A DNA stretch of 33,505 nt from Gammaproteobacteria bacterium (GCA_002746645.1 PDPU01000014.1:1-33505), one strand, 5' to 3'. Shown: positions 1 to 8,494, counted from the stretch's first letter. Notes: generated from the letters alone by a model not told the origin. Numbers and translations are program-made.

Positions 1-184
1 AAGCGCGACAGCATCAGGCAACTGCGGCGCCGAGCCAGCTGGGAGCCGGCATTCCTGCAAACGGCTCTCGCGGCGATGATTTAGATGAGGTGGCCCTGGG
101 GTTGCAGCTAACCGAGGTTGCCAGCCGATCCGAAACAATGCCATGGTTTGCGCAGGACTGGCGCAAGCTCACTGCCGCCCGCGT
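1..184. other. No gene supported at left edge
   Basis: This is the stretch downstream of the astacin-like gene. I see no open frame with family resemblance on either strand. The only structure is a small inverted repeat (TTGCGC at 148-153 and GCGCAA at 161-166, 7-nt loop), about 20 nt past the protease stop codon. It could be a weak terminator for that minus-strand gene, but it has no clear T-tract. Confidence 0.4.
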
Positions 185-1888
185 TCACACCATCCGAGCA
201 TTGCCCCGGCGCACTCCCAGCACCAGCGCAAGCGCGCCAAGCAGGGCGAAGAAGGCGCCACCGCCCGAACCACCGCCTGCAACACTGCTTGTCACGGTTT
301 CGCTGTTGTCGTCATTGCCTTCGGAGCGTTCCTGGCCGGTGGCGTTTTCGTCACTGCCGTCACTGACGTTGGCTGCGCCGACCAGGGGCTCGGTGCCGCT
401 GACCTCGCCGTTTGTGGGGGTTGGGGGGGATTGCAGCACGCCACCGACCGAGCGATTGTTGCTGTCGTCGAGATCCATCGTGCGCGAGGTAATCGTCATG
501 TCGAGTTCATCGAGCGCCGACTCGGGAGCATCCGCCAGCACGAGAAATTGCGAAATCTGATGTTCGACGAAGCTGTCGCGCTCGCAGTTGAGGGTTTCCG
601 CCGAGGTGCGGCAGTCCCAGCCGGCGTTCTCGGAGATGGCCCGCCAACTATTGCCTTCGGGAAGGATGAGTGACAGCTTGAGGGTGTTGGCACCGAAGCT
701 GCCACGGTTCTCGACGGTTACGGTGATCTCGAGTCCGTCGTCGGTGGGCGTGCCTGAAGGCGGTGCGAGCGCAAGGTCTGTCGCGTACATGCGATCGACC
801 GACTCGGCATCCATATCGCTGAGCGCGATGCGCTGTCCAACCTGAGCGTCGATCCCGTCGGGCACGACGATGGTGGGCTCGTTGTTGACGCTGAAGAAGT
901 ACTCGCCATAGTGCATGATCGAGCCATAGTCGTAATCGCTGTAGGTGACCGCGACATCGGCGGTCTGGACCTCGAAGTTCAGGAGTTTCGATGGCCTGAT
1001 GTTCTCCTCGAGCACGGTGATGTAGTTGTTGCGATCGGCGCGCGTGTGTTCGTGGTAAAGACCGATCGCGTGGCCGACTTCGTGGATCACACTGCCGAGC
1101 GGACAGGCTTCGGACACCATGATGGTCTGTTCGGGCTTGTCGGTCTGCATGCCCACGTAGGAGGCGCAGGACATGCTGTCGACGAAGCGCACGTAGTTCA
1201 GATACTGGCTCTCGTTCTCGGCGGTACGTTCGACGAACTTGATGCCGGTGTGGGACATCCAGTGCTCGATCGCCCCGTTGATGTTGTCACGCTGGCTCTG
1301 GCCGAGATTGCTGCCGTACACGAACGGCACCACGCCATCAGGCCAGTGCTGAATGGCGAGATAGGTGCCGAGGCCGCGCGTACCGTTCTCATTGATGGTC
1401 TGCTCGTCCTTGCCGATGTTGTTGCGGATCAGCGAGCGGTTGACGAGCTTGCCGTCGGCGTCGACGGCGCCGAGAACCATGTCGCCCTGCAGAATCGCCA
1501 ACCCCTGCAGGATGGCATAGCGAAGACCGTTGGTTTCACCGAAGTCAGGCAGACTTTCGGTGAAGTCGTTCTGCAGTGCGGGGTCGGCGATGAATTCTTC
1601 GGGTTGCCAGCGAGGGGCAGCGTCCTGGGCCATGACGGCGGTGCTGCTCAGAACGGCGAGTCCGGTAGCGGCCAGTGCCGCCAGCGATCCGGTCACTGTG
1701 GTTGCACGTTTGCCGGCGTTCGTGCTGGAGCGCGTATCGGGATACGCGGGGGCGAGACAGGTGGCAGACGTGCTGTTGTCGAATCGTCGGCTGGTTTGCC
1801 GTTTCCCGTTCTCGTGTTGCATGGTCCGTTGGTCCGAAAGCTGATCGCACGCCCTGAGGGCGCGCTTGATAGCCTGTGTATCGGACAC
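185..1888 (-). CDS. Secreted astacin-family (M12A) zinc metalloprotease with GlyGly-CTERM-like tail
   Basis: A zinc endopeptidase predicted to be exported. The sequence shows the full astacin signature HEVGHAIGLYHEHTRADR, with zinc-binding His269, His273 and His279 and catalytic Glu270 (numbered from the GTG at 1888), and a Met-turn SIMHYG about 50 residues later. A hydrophobic stretch at about residues 62-87, ending TAVMAQDA, looks like a signal peptide with AxA-type cleavage. After the catalytic domain comes a beta-rich, DUF11/CARDB-like segment (about 390-490), then an acidic Ser/Gly/Asn linker. The C-terminus ends in a Gly-Ser-Gly-Gly cluster, a hydrophobic helix (FFALLGALALVLGV) and basic residues, the layout of GlyGly-CTERM sorting signals processed by rhombosortase. 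The start is uncertain: GTG at 1888 has an AAAGGA about 15 nt upstream, and ATG at 1822 is an alternative. Both leave an unusually long N-region before the signal helix. The substrate is unknown. Confidence 0.88.
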   Translation of the reverse strand: MSDTQAIKRALRACDQLSDQRTMQHENGKRQTSRRFDNSTSATCLAPAYPDTRSSTNAGKRATTVTGSLAALAATGLAVLSSTAVMAQDAAPRWQPEEFIADPALQNDFTESLPDFGETNGLRYAILQGLAILQGDMVLGAVDADGKLVNRSLIRNNIGKDEQTINENGTRGLGTYLAIQHWPDGVVPFVYGSNLGQSQRDNINGAIEHWMSHTGIKFVERTAENESQYLNYVRFVDSMSCASYVGMQTDKPEQTIMVSEACPLGSVIHEVGHAIGLYHEHTRADRNNYITVLEENIRPSKLLNFEVQTADVAVTYSDYDYGSIMHYGEYFFSVNNEPTIVVPDGIDAQVGQRIALSDMDAESVDRMYATDLALAPPSGTPTDDGLEITVTVENRGSFGANTLKLSLILPEGNSWRAISENAGWDCRTSAETLNCERDSFVEHQISQFLVLADAPESALDELDMTITSRTMDLDDSNNRSVGGVLQSPPTPTNGEVSGTEPLVGAANVSDGSDENATGQERSEGNDDNSETVTSSVAGGGSGGGAFFALLGALALVLGVRRGNARMV

Positions 1889-1958
1889 AAACGGGTTTCG
1901 TTTTCCTTTCGCGTAGTGTTGTGTGATGCAGCCGTGGCGAAAGCGTGAATTCCGCGAA

Positions 1959-1990
1959 CCGCATCCCGCACGAAACGTGACGGGATGCGG
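1959..1990 (-). terminator. Strong hairpin after the hexosaminidase gene
   Basis: CCGCATCCCG (1959-1968) pairs perfectly with CGGGATGCGG (1981-1990). An inner CACG/CGTG pair extends the stem to 14 bp with one bulged A and an AAA loop. It lies 16 nt past the GH20 stop on the minus strand, so it is a good transcription-end candidate. No T-tract follows, so factor-independent termination is not certain. Confidence 0.55.
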
Positions 1991-2006
1991 ATGATGCGCC
2001 GCGATG

Positions 2007-4883
2007 CTAGTTCAGCGTTTCAGCTCGCCCCGCGCGCGAACCATCGGCCGAGAGGGCACGTATCGCGACCACGGGCGCCGTGCTCGAGCCCTGCCAGGCG
2101 GTGAAGTTGCTGCCATCGCTGCTGACTTCGAGTGGCAGCCCGGGCAACGCGAGGTTCAGCTCCAGCGCGCCGCTGGCACTCGAGGCGCCGGGCACCGGGA
2201 TGCGGTAGCCGACACCGGCAGCGTCGAGCTTCGGCAATTCCTTGCGCACCAGCGCCTGGGTGAAGAGCGCGAAGTCGCGCGCGAGCGTGGCATCATCAAC
2301 GAAGTTCGTGCTCTCGGAGAAGCTGCGCCCGGCAACACCGTCGAGTTCCCAGTCGGCACGGTGCCAGGCGCGCTCGGCCAGCGCGATCATGCGCGGATAG
2401 AGCATGAATTCGAGCTGCTCGCGGGTGCGCACGGTTTCACTCCAGAGTTGCCCCTGCATGCCGTGGAAGCCGGGGTCTGCCACGCCGGTGGTCGCACTCC
2501 AGCCACTGCCGTCGCGGTTCAGCGAGGTTTCGGCGTTCTGCGCGAGGTTCTCGGGTGCGAAGCTGAACACCTTCTTCGTGTCGGTGTAGCGTGCCGCCCA
2601 GTAGTAACCACGCTCCAGCGGATTCACTTCCTGCGGGAAGTCGAAGTAGAGGAAGTCGGGTGTCGCCACCACGACCTCGTAGCCGCGGTTCACGAAGCCG
2701 TCGATGTTGTCGACGCCGCCAGCGGAAACCGATTCCCAGAATCCGACGCCGGCGCGTGCCGTGGCAAGGTCGCTCGCGGGCATGTCGTCATAGATATCCT
2801 GGAAAGCGTAGAGTGCATCGATGCCGGCATTGTTCACGCTGTCGGCCACCTCACGCACGAACCAGAGCTGGATGTCGTCGCGCGAGTTCAGGGCTGCGTT
2901 CGACGCGATCAGGCTCTGGCAGGCCGGTGAACGCTCCCAGGGCAGATCCCAGTCGGCGATGGTGACGTCGCCGCGCCAGGCGACGCGGTCGGATGCATTG
3001 ACATCCTGAAAGCCGTTGCCACGGAACACGTTGCGAGCTTCATCGCCGCCCATGTGCCAGATCGGCAGCGGTGCACCAGCTTCGTCGTACATTGCCTTGA
3101 CGTCGGCCATCACGGTCTCGATGAAGCTCCGTGTGCCGGGTACGCAGGGGTTGAGGATGCCGTCGTCGTAGTGCTGGATGGTCAGGTAGCGCGAAGTGTC
3201 CTCGGGATCGTCGATGCGCACGTTCGTGTCGTTGACATTGCCGAGATTCGCTGCTCGGGCACGCATGGCAATGACCGCTGCGCGCGAGTGTGCGGGCATG
3301 TCGAACTCGGGAAGGATGACCACATGGCGTGCCGTGGCGTACTGCAGGATCGCGACGAAATCGGCGCGCGAGAGAAAGCCCGTACCGGCATTGTCGGCGT
3401 TCGGGCCGGAACCGAGTTGTGGCATCAGCGAGGCCGCTTCGCTCACGTTGCCGTCGGCGTCAAGGCGAAACTCACGGCGTGCACCCACGTCGGTGAGTTC
3501 GGGCAGCGACGGAATCTGCAGGCGCCAGCCTTCGTCATCGGCGAGGTGGAGGTGCAGACGGTTGAGTTTCCAGGCTGACATGTTGTCGATCAGGCTCTCG
3601 ATCGAGGCACGGTCGTGAAAGTTCCGCGCGATGTCGAGGTGCATGCCGCGGAAGCCGAAGCGCGGGCTGTCCTCGATGCTGACTAGGGGAATCGTGCCGA
3701 CACCCGGCTCGACGAGGGCGAGGAGTGACTGTGCGGCATGAAAGAGCGCTTCGTCATCGGCGCCGGCGAGGGTGATGCCGCCGGCAGTCACGTCAAGGGT
3801 GTAGCTGCCGGCCGGCAGGGCGCTGTCGATGCCACCGGCAAGCGCCACGCCGGCGCCGGTGTTCATGAAGCGCTGCTGGCGCGCCGTCAGCGCCTCGATG
3901 GAAGCCGGTGCGAGTGGCAGCGATGCGAACGAGAAGCCGCCGCTGATGTCGAGCGAGCCCGTACCCACGGTGATCGAGCGCGGGCTGGGAATGATGCGTG
4001 CCTGAATTTCGCGCTCGGTCAGGCTGTTGACGGCACCGACCACCGAGGCATTCGCGGTGAAGCGGTTGCTTGCGTCGGCAATCTGCGAGGGCTCGCCCAT
4101 GTAGGCGTAGCGGTTGTCGCCGCTTACCGGCATGGCGAAGTCACCGTTGTTCTCGTCGGTGTCGGTGTTCGGCAGGAGCGTGACGTTGCCGTTCGCGTCG
4201 ACCAGCCAGGCGCGCGGCATGAAATCGGAGTCCTGCAGGTAGTTGAACTCGGTAACCATGGCGATGGTGTCGAGTCCGTCATCGACGCCGTCGAAGTCTG
4301 CCGCCGGTTCGAGCACGTTGAGGTCGCCGTTCACATGCGAGACGGTGTATTCATCGCTGTCGACGCGGAGCACGCGGCGGATGTTGTGGAAGTAGATCTT
4401 CCAGCCGCCCTGCGAGAGCGCACCGTTCTGGTCCTTGAGGTGGAGGTTGCTGATGCTGCAGGAGGCGTATTCGGCGCCGAGGCTCTGGCAGGACTCTGCC
4501 ATGCCGGCGAAGGCGTCACCGCCGTGGTTGTCGACGACTTCCTGCATGATGGCCAGGGGTTCGCCGCGCGCCGCGAGTGCGTTGCGGCCGGCCGCGCTGT
4601 CGAAACTCGTGCCCACGGGATCGGCCGCATTCACGGGTACCGGTGTGGTGCCGTGGCCAAGGCCTGCCGCGATGGCGCCACCCGTGCCGCCGCCGGTCGA
4701 ACCGGTGGTGTCACCCGTGCCGCCAGCCGTGGAACCCGATGTGGTACCCGATGTGTCGGACGTGGTGTCGTCATCGTTGTCGCTACTCGAGCAGGCGCCG
4801 AGAAGCGTGCCGCCGGCGATCGTGAAGGCGAGGAGCGAGGATCTGAGGAGGGCGCCGGGCGCCATTGTGTGGGAATCGGGCAT
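2007..4883 (-). CDS. GH20 beta-N-acetylhexosaminidase (chitobiase-type), lipoprotein
   Basis: Predicted to remove terminal N-acetylhexosamine residues, for example from chitin oligomers, by the substrate-assisted GH20 mechanism. The N-terminus is a lipoprotein signal: hydrophobic segment then LLGAC, lipidated Cys31. A Ser/Thr/Gly/Asp-rich linker follows (about 32-75). Next is a chitobiase-type carbohydrate-binding region (WKIYFHNIRRVL, about 160-180), then the GH20b-like small domain and the (beta/alpha)8 catalytic domain. The catalytic Asp-Glu pair lies in HMGGDE (Asp614-Glu615). The C-terminal part carries GH20-type sequence such as GMQGQLWSETVRT. The length of 958 aa fits bacterial chitobiases with N-terminal binding domains. 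The lipobox predicts membrane attachment facing the periplasm or the cell surface. It is expressed divergently from the M42 peptidase. Family assignment is firm; natural substrate and exact gene name are not, so no symbol is given. Confidence 0.93.
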   Translation of the reverse strand: MPDSHTMAPGALLRSSLLAFTIAGGTLLGACSSSDNDDDTTSDTSGTTSGSTAGGTGDTTGSTGGGTGGAIAAGLGHGTTPVPVNAADPVGTSFDSAAGRNALAARGEPLAIMQEVVDNHGGDAFAGMAESCQSLGAEYASCSISNLHLKDQNGALSQGGWKIYFHNIRRVLRVDSDEYTVSHVNGDLNVLEPAADFDGVDDGLDTIAMVTEFNYLQDSDFMPRAWLVDANGNVTLLPNTDTDENNGDFAMPVSGDNRYAYMGEPSQIADASNRFTANASVVGAVNSLTEREIQARIIPSPRSITVGTGSLDISGGFSFASLPLAPASIEALTARQQRFMNTGAGVALAGGIDSALPAGSYTLDVTAGGITLAGADDEALFHAAQSLLALVEPGVGTIPLVSIEDSPRFGFRGMHLDIARNFHDRASIESLIDNMSAWKLNRLHLHLADDEGWRLQIPSLPELTDVGARREFRLDADGNVSEAASLMPQLGSGPNADNAGTGFLSRADFVAILQYATARHVVILPEFDMPAHSRAAVIAMRARAANLGNVNDTNVRIDDPEDTSRYLTIQHYDDGILNPCVPGTRSFIETVMADVKAMYDEAGAPLPIWHMGGDEARNVFRGNGFQDVNASDRVAWRGDVTIADWDLPWERSPACQSLIASNAALNSRDDIQLWFVREVADSVNNAGIDALYAFQDIYDDMPASDLATARAGVGFWESVSAGGVDNIDGFVNRGYEVVVATPDFLYFDFPQEVNPLERGYYWAARYTDTKKVFSFAPENLAQNAETSLNRDGSGWSATTGVADPGFHGMQGQLWSETVRTREQLEFMLYPRMIALAERAWHRADWELDGVAGRSFSESTNFVDDATLARDFALFTQALVRKELPKLDAAGVGYRIPVPGASSASGALELNLALPGLPLEVSSDGSNFTAWQGSSTAPVVAIRALSADGSRAGRAETLN

Positions 4884-5058
4884 CGTGGAAGTTTACGAGA
4901 GAGCGAATTCGTGCGGACAGAACTCTGATTATGCCGTGCTTCCCGTTTGAAAATGCCGCATGATGAGGTAATTTTCCACACTTTCATTGCGAACCATTAC
5001 CCTGAAACGGGTTCACGGAACCCGGCAGAAACCAGGAACAAGGAGAACAACCCCCCTC
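4884..5058. promoter_or_regulatory. Divergent intergenic region (GH20 / M42)
   Basis: This AT-richer gap must hold the promoters of the hexosaminidase (minus) and the M42 peptidase (plus). On the minus strand a CATAAT hexamer (plus 4928-4933) resembles a -10 box, but no good -35 lies at 16-18 nt. On the plus strand AAGGAG at 5040-5045 precedes the chosen M42 start by 13 nt. Confidence 0.35.
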
Positions 5059-6309
5059 ATGAGCACATCGGCAAACGCCCCCTGGACCGAACCCATGCCC
5101 GAGTCTCAGTTCGAGACCATGCGCAGCATTCTCGCTGCCCCAAGCCCTGTCGGGCTGGAATCGGCCATGACCATCGGCGTCCTGAAACCCTTTTTCGAGT
5201 CCTTCATGCCCGATGGCTGGGCCATGCACCGCTTCGTCGGCAACGCCGGTGTGGTCTGGGATTCACACCCGGGTGAGGATGATCGTTTCAGCGTCATGCT
5301 CGTCGGTCACGCCGACAAGATCCGCATGCAGGTCAGGAAGATCGGCAGCGACGGCAAGATCTGGGTCAACAGCGATTCCTTTCTGCCCTGCACCCTGATC
5401 GGGCATGAAGTCACGGTGTTCAGCGAAAACCCGGATGAGCCCGGGCAGTACCGTGCGCTCACCGGCGGCACCATCGAAGCCCTCGGTGCCATCCACTTCT
5501 CCGAGAATGCGCATCGCACCGGGGATCGCGGCATCAAGCCCAGGCAGCTCTATCTCGACCTGCAGATCTGGGGCGAGAACAAGGCCGATCAGGTCAGGCG
5601 CCTCGGCCTGAAGCCCGGTGACTCGATTCTCCTCAACCGGCCCATCAGACGCGGTTTCAGTCCGAACACCTTCTACGGTGCCTATCTCGACAACGGCCTC
5701 GGCTCCTTCGTCACGGCCGAAGTTGCCAGGCTCATCGTCGAGGCGGGCGATACGCAGAATATCCGTGTGCTCTACGCCATTGCCTCGCACGAGGAAATCG
5801 GACGCTTCGGCAGTCGCGTACTGGCAGGCTGCTTCAAGCCGGACGTGCTGATCGGCGTCGACGTCAACCACGACTACGTGGCAGCCCCGGGCATCGGTGA
5901 CCGGAACATGCAACCGCTCGAGATGGGCAAGGGCTTCACGCTGACCACGGGAGCAATCGTCAGCGAAACGCTGAACGGTTTCATCAAGGCCGCGGCAAAG
6001 GCCAACGGCATCCCGATGCAGATCGACGTATCGGGGCGTGACACGGGTACCGACGGCATGGCTGCCGTGCTGGCCAGCGTCGACAGCGCTGCAACATCGG
6101 TAGGCTTCCCGACGCGCAACATGCACACGATCTCGGAGTCAGGGCATACCGGCGACGTGCTGGCTGCCATACACGTGCTGAAGGAAACCCTGCTCGCGAT
6201 GGATGCGACCGAGAATCTCGCGGATGTGTTCCGTGACAGGCATCCGCGCCTCGACGAAGCGACACCGATCACCCATCAGGGTTTCGACAAGCTCGAAGAG
6301 AAGCCATGA
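5059..6309 (+). CDS. M42 family metallopeptidase (glutamyl aminopeptidase/FrvX-like)
   Basis: A predicted cytoplasmic dinuclear zinc aminopeptidase. M42-type metal-site sequences occur in order: VGHADK (first His/Asp cluster), AYLDNGLGS (bridging Asp region), SHEEIG (catalytic Glu pair), GVDVNHDY (Asp) and RNMHTISESG (last His). The length of 416 aa is slightly above the usual 340-370. ATG 5059 is preferred over an in-frame upstream start because AAGGAG precedes it and the 24 extra residues are basic and low-complexity. There is no signal peptide. It converges on the tlpA-like gene across a hairpin. Substrate preference cannot be read from sequence. Confidence 0.88.
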   Translation: MSTSANAPWTEPMPESQFETMRSILAAPSPVGLESAMTIGVLKPFFESFMPDGWAMHRFVGNAGVVWDSHPGEDDRFSVMLVGHADKIRMQVRKIGSDGKIWVNSDSFLPCTLIGHEVTVFSENPDEPGQYRALTGGTIEALGAIHFSENAHRTGDRGIKPRQLYLDLQIWGENKADQVRRLGLKPGDSILLNRPIRRGFSPNTFYGAYLDNGLGSFVTAEVARLIVEAGDTQNIRVLYAIASHEEIGRFGSRVLAGCFKPDVLIGVDVNHDYVAAPGIGDRNMQPLEMGKGFTLTTGAIVSETLNGFIKAAAKANGIPMQIDVSGRDTGTDGMAAVLASVDSAATSVGFPTRNMHTISESGHTGDVLAAIHVLKETLLAMDATENLADVFRDRHPRLDEATPITHQGFDKLEEKP

Positions 6310-6312
6310 CCG

Positions 6313-6358
6313 GACAAGCCGACGCGGCCTGAGCCGAGGCCGCGGATGCTGCCTTGTC
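6313..6358. terminator. Nested inverted repeat between convergent genes
   Basis: The inner arms GCGGCCT (6324-6330) and AGGCCGC (6337-6343) form a 7-bp stem with a 6-nt loop. The outer arms GACAAG (6313-6318) and CTTGTC (6353-6358) enclose it. It lies between the stop codons of the M42 peptidase and the convergent thioredoxin-fold gene, so a bidirectional terminator is likely. No T-tract is seen. Confidence 0.42.
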
Positions 6359-6872
6359 AGCGTTCGCTGATCAGCGATTCCAGCGCTTCGGGTGCCAGCG
6401 GCGCGCTGTGTGCACCCACGAATGCGCCTTGCGCATCGAAGAGCAGGTAGGTGGGCGTGGCGCGGAAGGTCTTGCCGCCGGTGACTTCCTCGAACTGCCG
6501 GTGGAACACGTCATCGAGTGCGACGTAGTTCGGAAAGTCGAGCTGGCCGCTGGCGACGCGTTCGGCGATGGCGCTCTTCTGCGACGGTCCGTCGAGCGCG
6601 AGGCCGATGACGTTGATGTGGCCGGCCTTGCCATGCTCGCGGTAGAAGGCGTTGAGCATCGGTTTCTGCGATTCGCACGATACACAACTCAGCGACCAGA
6701 TGAAGACCAGTGACGGTCTGCCTTCGTTCAGTTCGGTGAGTAGGTCGCGCCGCTCGCCTTCAAGTGTTTCGACCTGCCAGGCGGCAGCCGGTGTGCTGAT
6801 CAGCACGGCGGAGAGTGTCAGCAGACAGAAGAGCCTGCGGGTGATGCTGCGAAGTTCGGTGAGGGTGTTCAT
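6357..6872 (-). CDS. TlpA-like periplasmic thiol:disulfide oxidoreductase
   Basis: An exported thioredoxin-fold protein. The signal peptide spans residues 1-31 (basic start, hydrophobic core, STPAAA cleavage region). The redox motif is Cys63-Val-Ser-Cys66 in FIWSLSCVSCESQKP, and the cis-Pro loop is RATPTYLLF. The length of 171 aa is typical of TlpA/ResA-like proteins. The CVSC dipeptide differs from the CPPC or CEPC of classical family members and from thioredoxin CGPC, so reducing versus isomerase function is open. It lies on the same strand as the upstream tRNA-Arg, 166 nt away. Confidence 0.82.
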   Translation of the reverse strand: MNTLTELRSITRRLFCLLTLSAVLISTPAAAWQVETLEGERRDLLTELNEGRPSLVFIWSLSCVSCESQKPMLNAFYREHGKAGHINVIGLALDGPSQKSAIAERVASGQLDFPNYVALDDVFHRQFEEVTGGKTFRATPTYLLFDAQGAFVGAHSAPLAPEALESLISER

Positions 6873-6993
6873 GCGAGGTTTGTCGCTCGTTTCCCGATTG
6901 GTGTCGAGTGTAACTCGCCGGGTGCCGGAAAATTGGCAAGTGCCCGGCGGAAACAGCGAAACACCGATGAATCAGGAGGTATTCTGCAAGGTT

Positions 6994-7027
6994 TGGTTGG
7001 CCGGCACCTGATTCTGGTTGGCCGGCA
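6994..7027. repeat. 13-bp direct repeat next to the tRNA 3' end
   Basis: TGGTTGGCCGGCA occurs at 6994-7006 and again at 7015-7027, with a 21-nt period, immediately beyond the CCA end of the tRNA-Arg gene. tRNA 3' ends are common integration sites, but no integrase or matching att copy is present here. Confidence 0.6.
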
Positions 7028-7038
7028 TTGAATGAGTA

Positions 7039-7396
7039 TGGTATCCCCGACAGGATTCGAACCTGTGACCTTTCGCTTCGTACCACCATGGCTTTCGCCA
7101 CCGCGCCGGTGCGCGTTCGTGGTCTGGACTTTCTCTTCACCGGTCGATCGTTGTTGCGGCCGAGCCGGTGCTGCCCGTCAAGTCTCTGCACCTTCCGCAC
7201 GAGCGCCGCATGCGCTTGTGGGCTTGGCTCAGGATTCCCACCAGCCTGACCTCGAGAGCCGCCGCAAGGCGGTTGACGCAAGGTGGCGCTGCTGAGGGTT
7301 CCCTGAATTTGAGCAGATTCACACGGAGAGTTTCCTCGCCCGGTGCCCGGATGCCGTTCAGGAGGCGAATGCTCTATCCAGCTGAGCTACGGGGAC
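7039..7396 (-). tRNA. tRNA-Arg(CCU), interrupted by a group I intron
   Basis: The 5' exon is 7396-7360 (37 nt) and the 3' exon is 7078-7039 (40 nt, CCA encoded). Joined, they give a complete 77-nt cloverleaf: a 7-bp acceptor stem (GTCCCCG with CGGGGAT, one G-U), D stem GCTC/GAGC, anticodon stem TTCGC/GCGAA, loop CTCCTAA with anticodon CCT, and T stem ACAGG/CCTGT with loop TTCGAAT. The split falls directly after the last anticodon base. This tRNA reads AGG and, by wobble if modified, possibly AGA. Maturation requires intron removal. Its first 10 nt also encode the end of the upstream yheT-like gene. Confidence 0.95.
7079..7359 (-). ncRNA. Group I self-splicing intron in the tRNA-Arg anticodon loop (281 nt)
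   Basis: The 5' exon ends in U and the intron ends in G, as the group I mechanism requires. Core elements read on the minus strand: AAATTCAGGGAACC (P3/P4 joining region), GGGAATCCTGAGCCAAGC (P6/P7 region) and GTGCAGAGACTTGACGG (P7/J8-7 region). P3 can form between CTGCTC (7316-7311) and GGGCAG (7176-7171). A TGGC-GAAA-GCCA hairpin (7100-7089) near the 3' end suits P9. A candidate internal guide GGG (intron positions 12-14) could pair with the exon CCU through the required G-U wobble; this assignment is tentative. No homing endonuclease frame is present. The core resembles the IC3-type tRNA introns of Azoarcus and Agrobacterium. Confidence 0.93.
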
Positions 7397-8394
7397 ACGC
7401 GCTTCAGTGTAGCAAACTGCTCGGGCAACCGCTGCTTTGCAACGAGTTCGACGAGACGCCGATCGAGCCAGCGGCCCTCGAGCGACAGTGAATCGATGAA
7501 GCCCACGTGCCCGCCGTAATCGGAGAGTTCGAGCACGGTGTCCGGGGCGAGTTCCTCGGCGGTGGGAATGATCGCGGGCGTGAAGAAGGGGTCGTCGCGG
7601 GCGCAGAGAACGGTCAGCGGTATGCGAACCTGCGGCAGGAACTGGCGCGCGCTCGCCTGCGTGTAGTAGTCCCGTGCACTGTCGAAGCCGTGCAGCGGCG
7701 CGGTCAGTTGCTCGTCGATGGCCAGGAAACTGCCGTGCGCCTGGGGTGTCGCGGGCGGAAGCTCGAGTTCGGGGTAGCGGGTGCGCTTGATTTCATGCTG
7801 CGCGCGCATCCGCCGTGCGAGGTAGGCTTGGTAGCCGCGTGCAAGACCGCGATTCATTCTCGCCGCCCCTTCGGCGATGACCAGCGGCGGGCACACCGAC
7901 ACGGCGCTCGTCAGAGGGGTGTCTGCGCCCTGTTCGCCGAGGTACTTGATCAGCGCATTGCCGCCGAGCGAGTACCCGATGGCGTGCAGCGGCGTGTCCG
8001 GATGTTCCCCGGCGAGCCTGTCGATGAACCAGCGCATGTCTTCGGTAGCGCCGGCGTGGTAGCTGTGGGCGAGGCGATTGGGCTCACCGCTGCAACCACG
8101 AAAGTGCATGAAGGCCACGCGAAAGCCTGCCGCATCGAGCGCATGGAAGGCGCCGCGGATGTAGCTGCTGTCGGTGCTGCCGGCAAGGCCATGGAAGATC
8201 GCCACGATGTCGCCCGTGCCGCCGGTGTCGAAGGTCGGGCTGAAGGCAAGATCGAGGAAGTCGCTGTCGTCGAGTTCGACGCGCTCGCGAATCATCGCTG
8301 CGGCGGGCGGCATGTGCCATCTGGCGCCGAGTATCGTCTGCAGATGCGGGTTGCGTAACCACGAAGGCGGACTAAATTCACTGGGTATTATCAT
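7387..8394 (-). CDS. YheT-type alpha/beta hydrolase
   Basis: A predicted cytoplasmic serine hydrolase of the YheT/COG0429 family, 335 aa, the usual length. Visible features are the N-terminal family stretch (SWLRNPHLQT), the HGLAGS oxyanion region, the nucleophile elbow GYSLGG with Ser142, the acid in ARDDPFF and the catalytic His in YGGHVGF. The physiological substrate is unknown; the family is described as putative esterases. The last codons and the TAG stop lie inside the tRNA-Arg 5' exon, a 10-nt overlap, so gene and tRNA may share a transcript. Its 5' end faces surE across a 100-nt divergent gap. Confidence 0.88.
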   Translation of the reverse strand: MIIPSEFSPPSWLRNPHLQTILGARWHMPPAAAMIRERVELDDSDFLDLAFSPTFDTGGTGDIVAIFHGLAGSTDSSYIRGAFHALDAAGFRVAFMHFRGCSGEPNRLAHSYHAGATEDMRWFIDRLAGEHPDTPLHAIGYSLGGNALIKYLGEQGADTPLTSAVSVCPPLVIAEGAARMNRGLARGYQAYLARRMRAQHEIKRTRYPELELPPATPQAHGSFLAIDEQLTAPLHGFDSARDYYTQASARQFLPQVRIPLTVLCARDDPFFTPAIIPTAEELAPDTVLELSDYGGHVGFIDSLSLEGRWLDRRLVELVAKQRLPEQFATLKRVSP

Positions 8395-8494
8395 GTTCCT
8401 GTCCCTGCATGCTGCGAGATCCGGTGTGCCTGTCGGCCTGACACGGGCCGGTGCACATGCCGGGCTGGCCGCTCACCTGTTGCTGTGCTGATCG

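Noticed and set aside
911..1948. Long open frames antisense to real genes (for example 911-1948, 3738-4928 and 20590-21657 on the plus strand)
   Set aside because: They mirror well-identified minus-strand genes in a GC-rich genome, lack family resemblance and read as low-complexity shadow translations.
6994..7396. tRNA-Arg as an att site of an integrated element
   Set aside because: There is a 13-bp repeat beyond the tRNA, but no integrase, no second tRNA 3'-end copy and only housekeeping-type genes on both sides.
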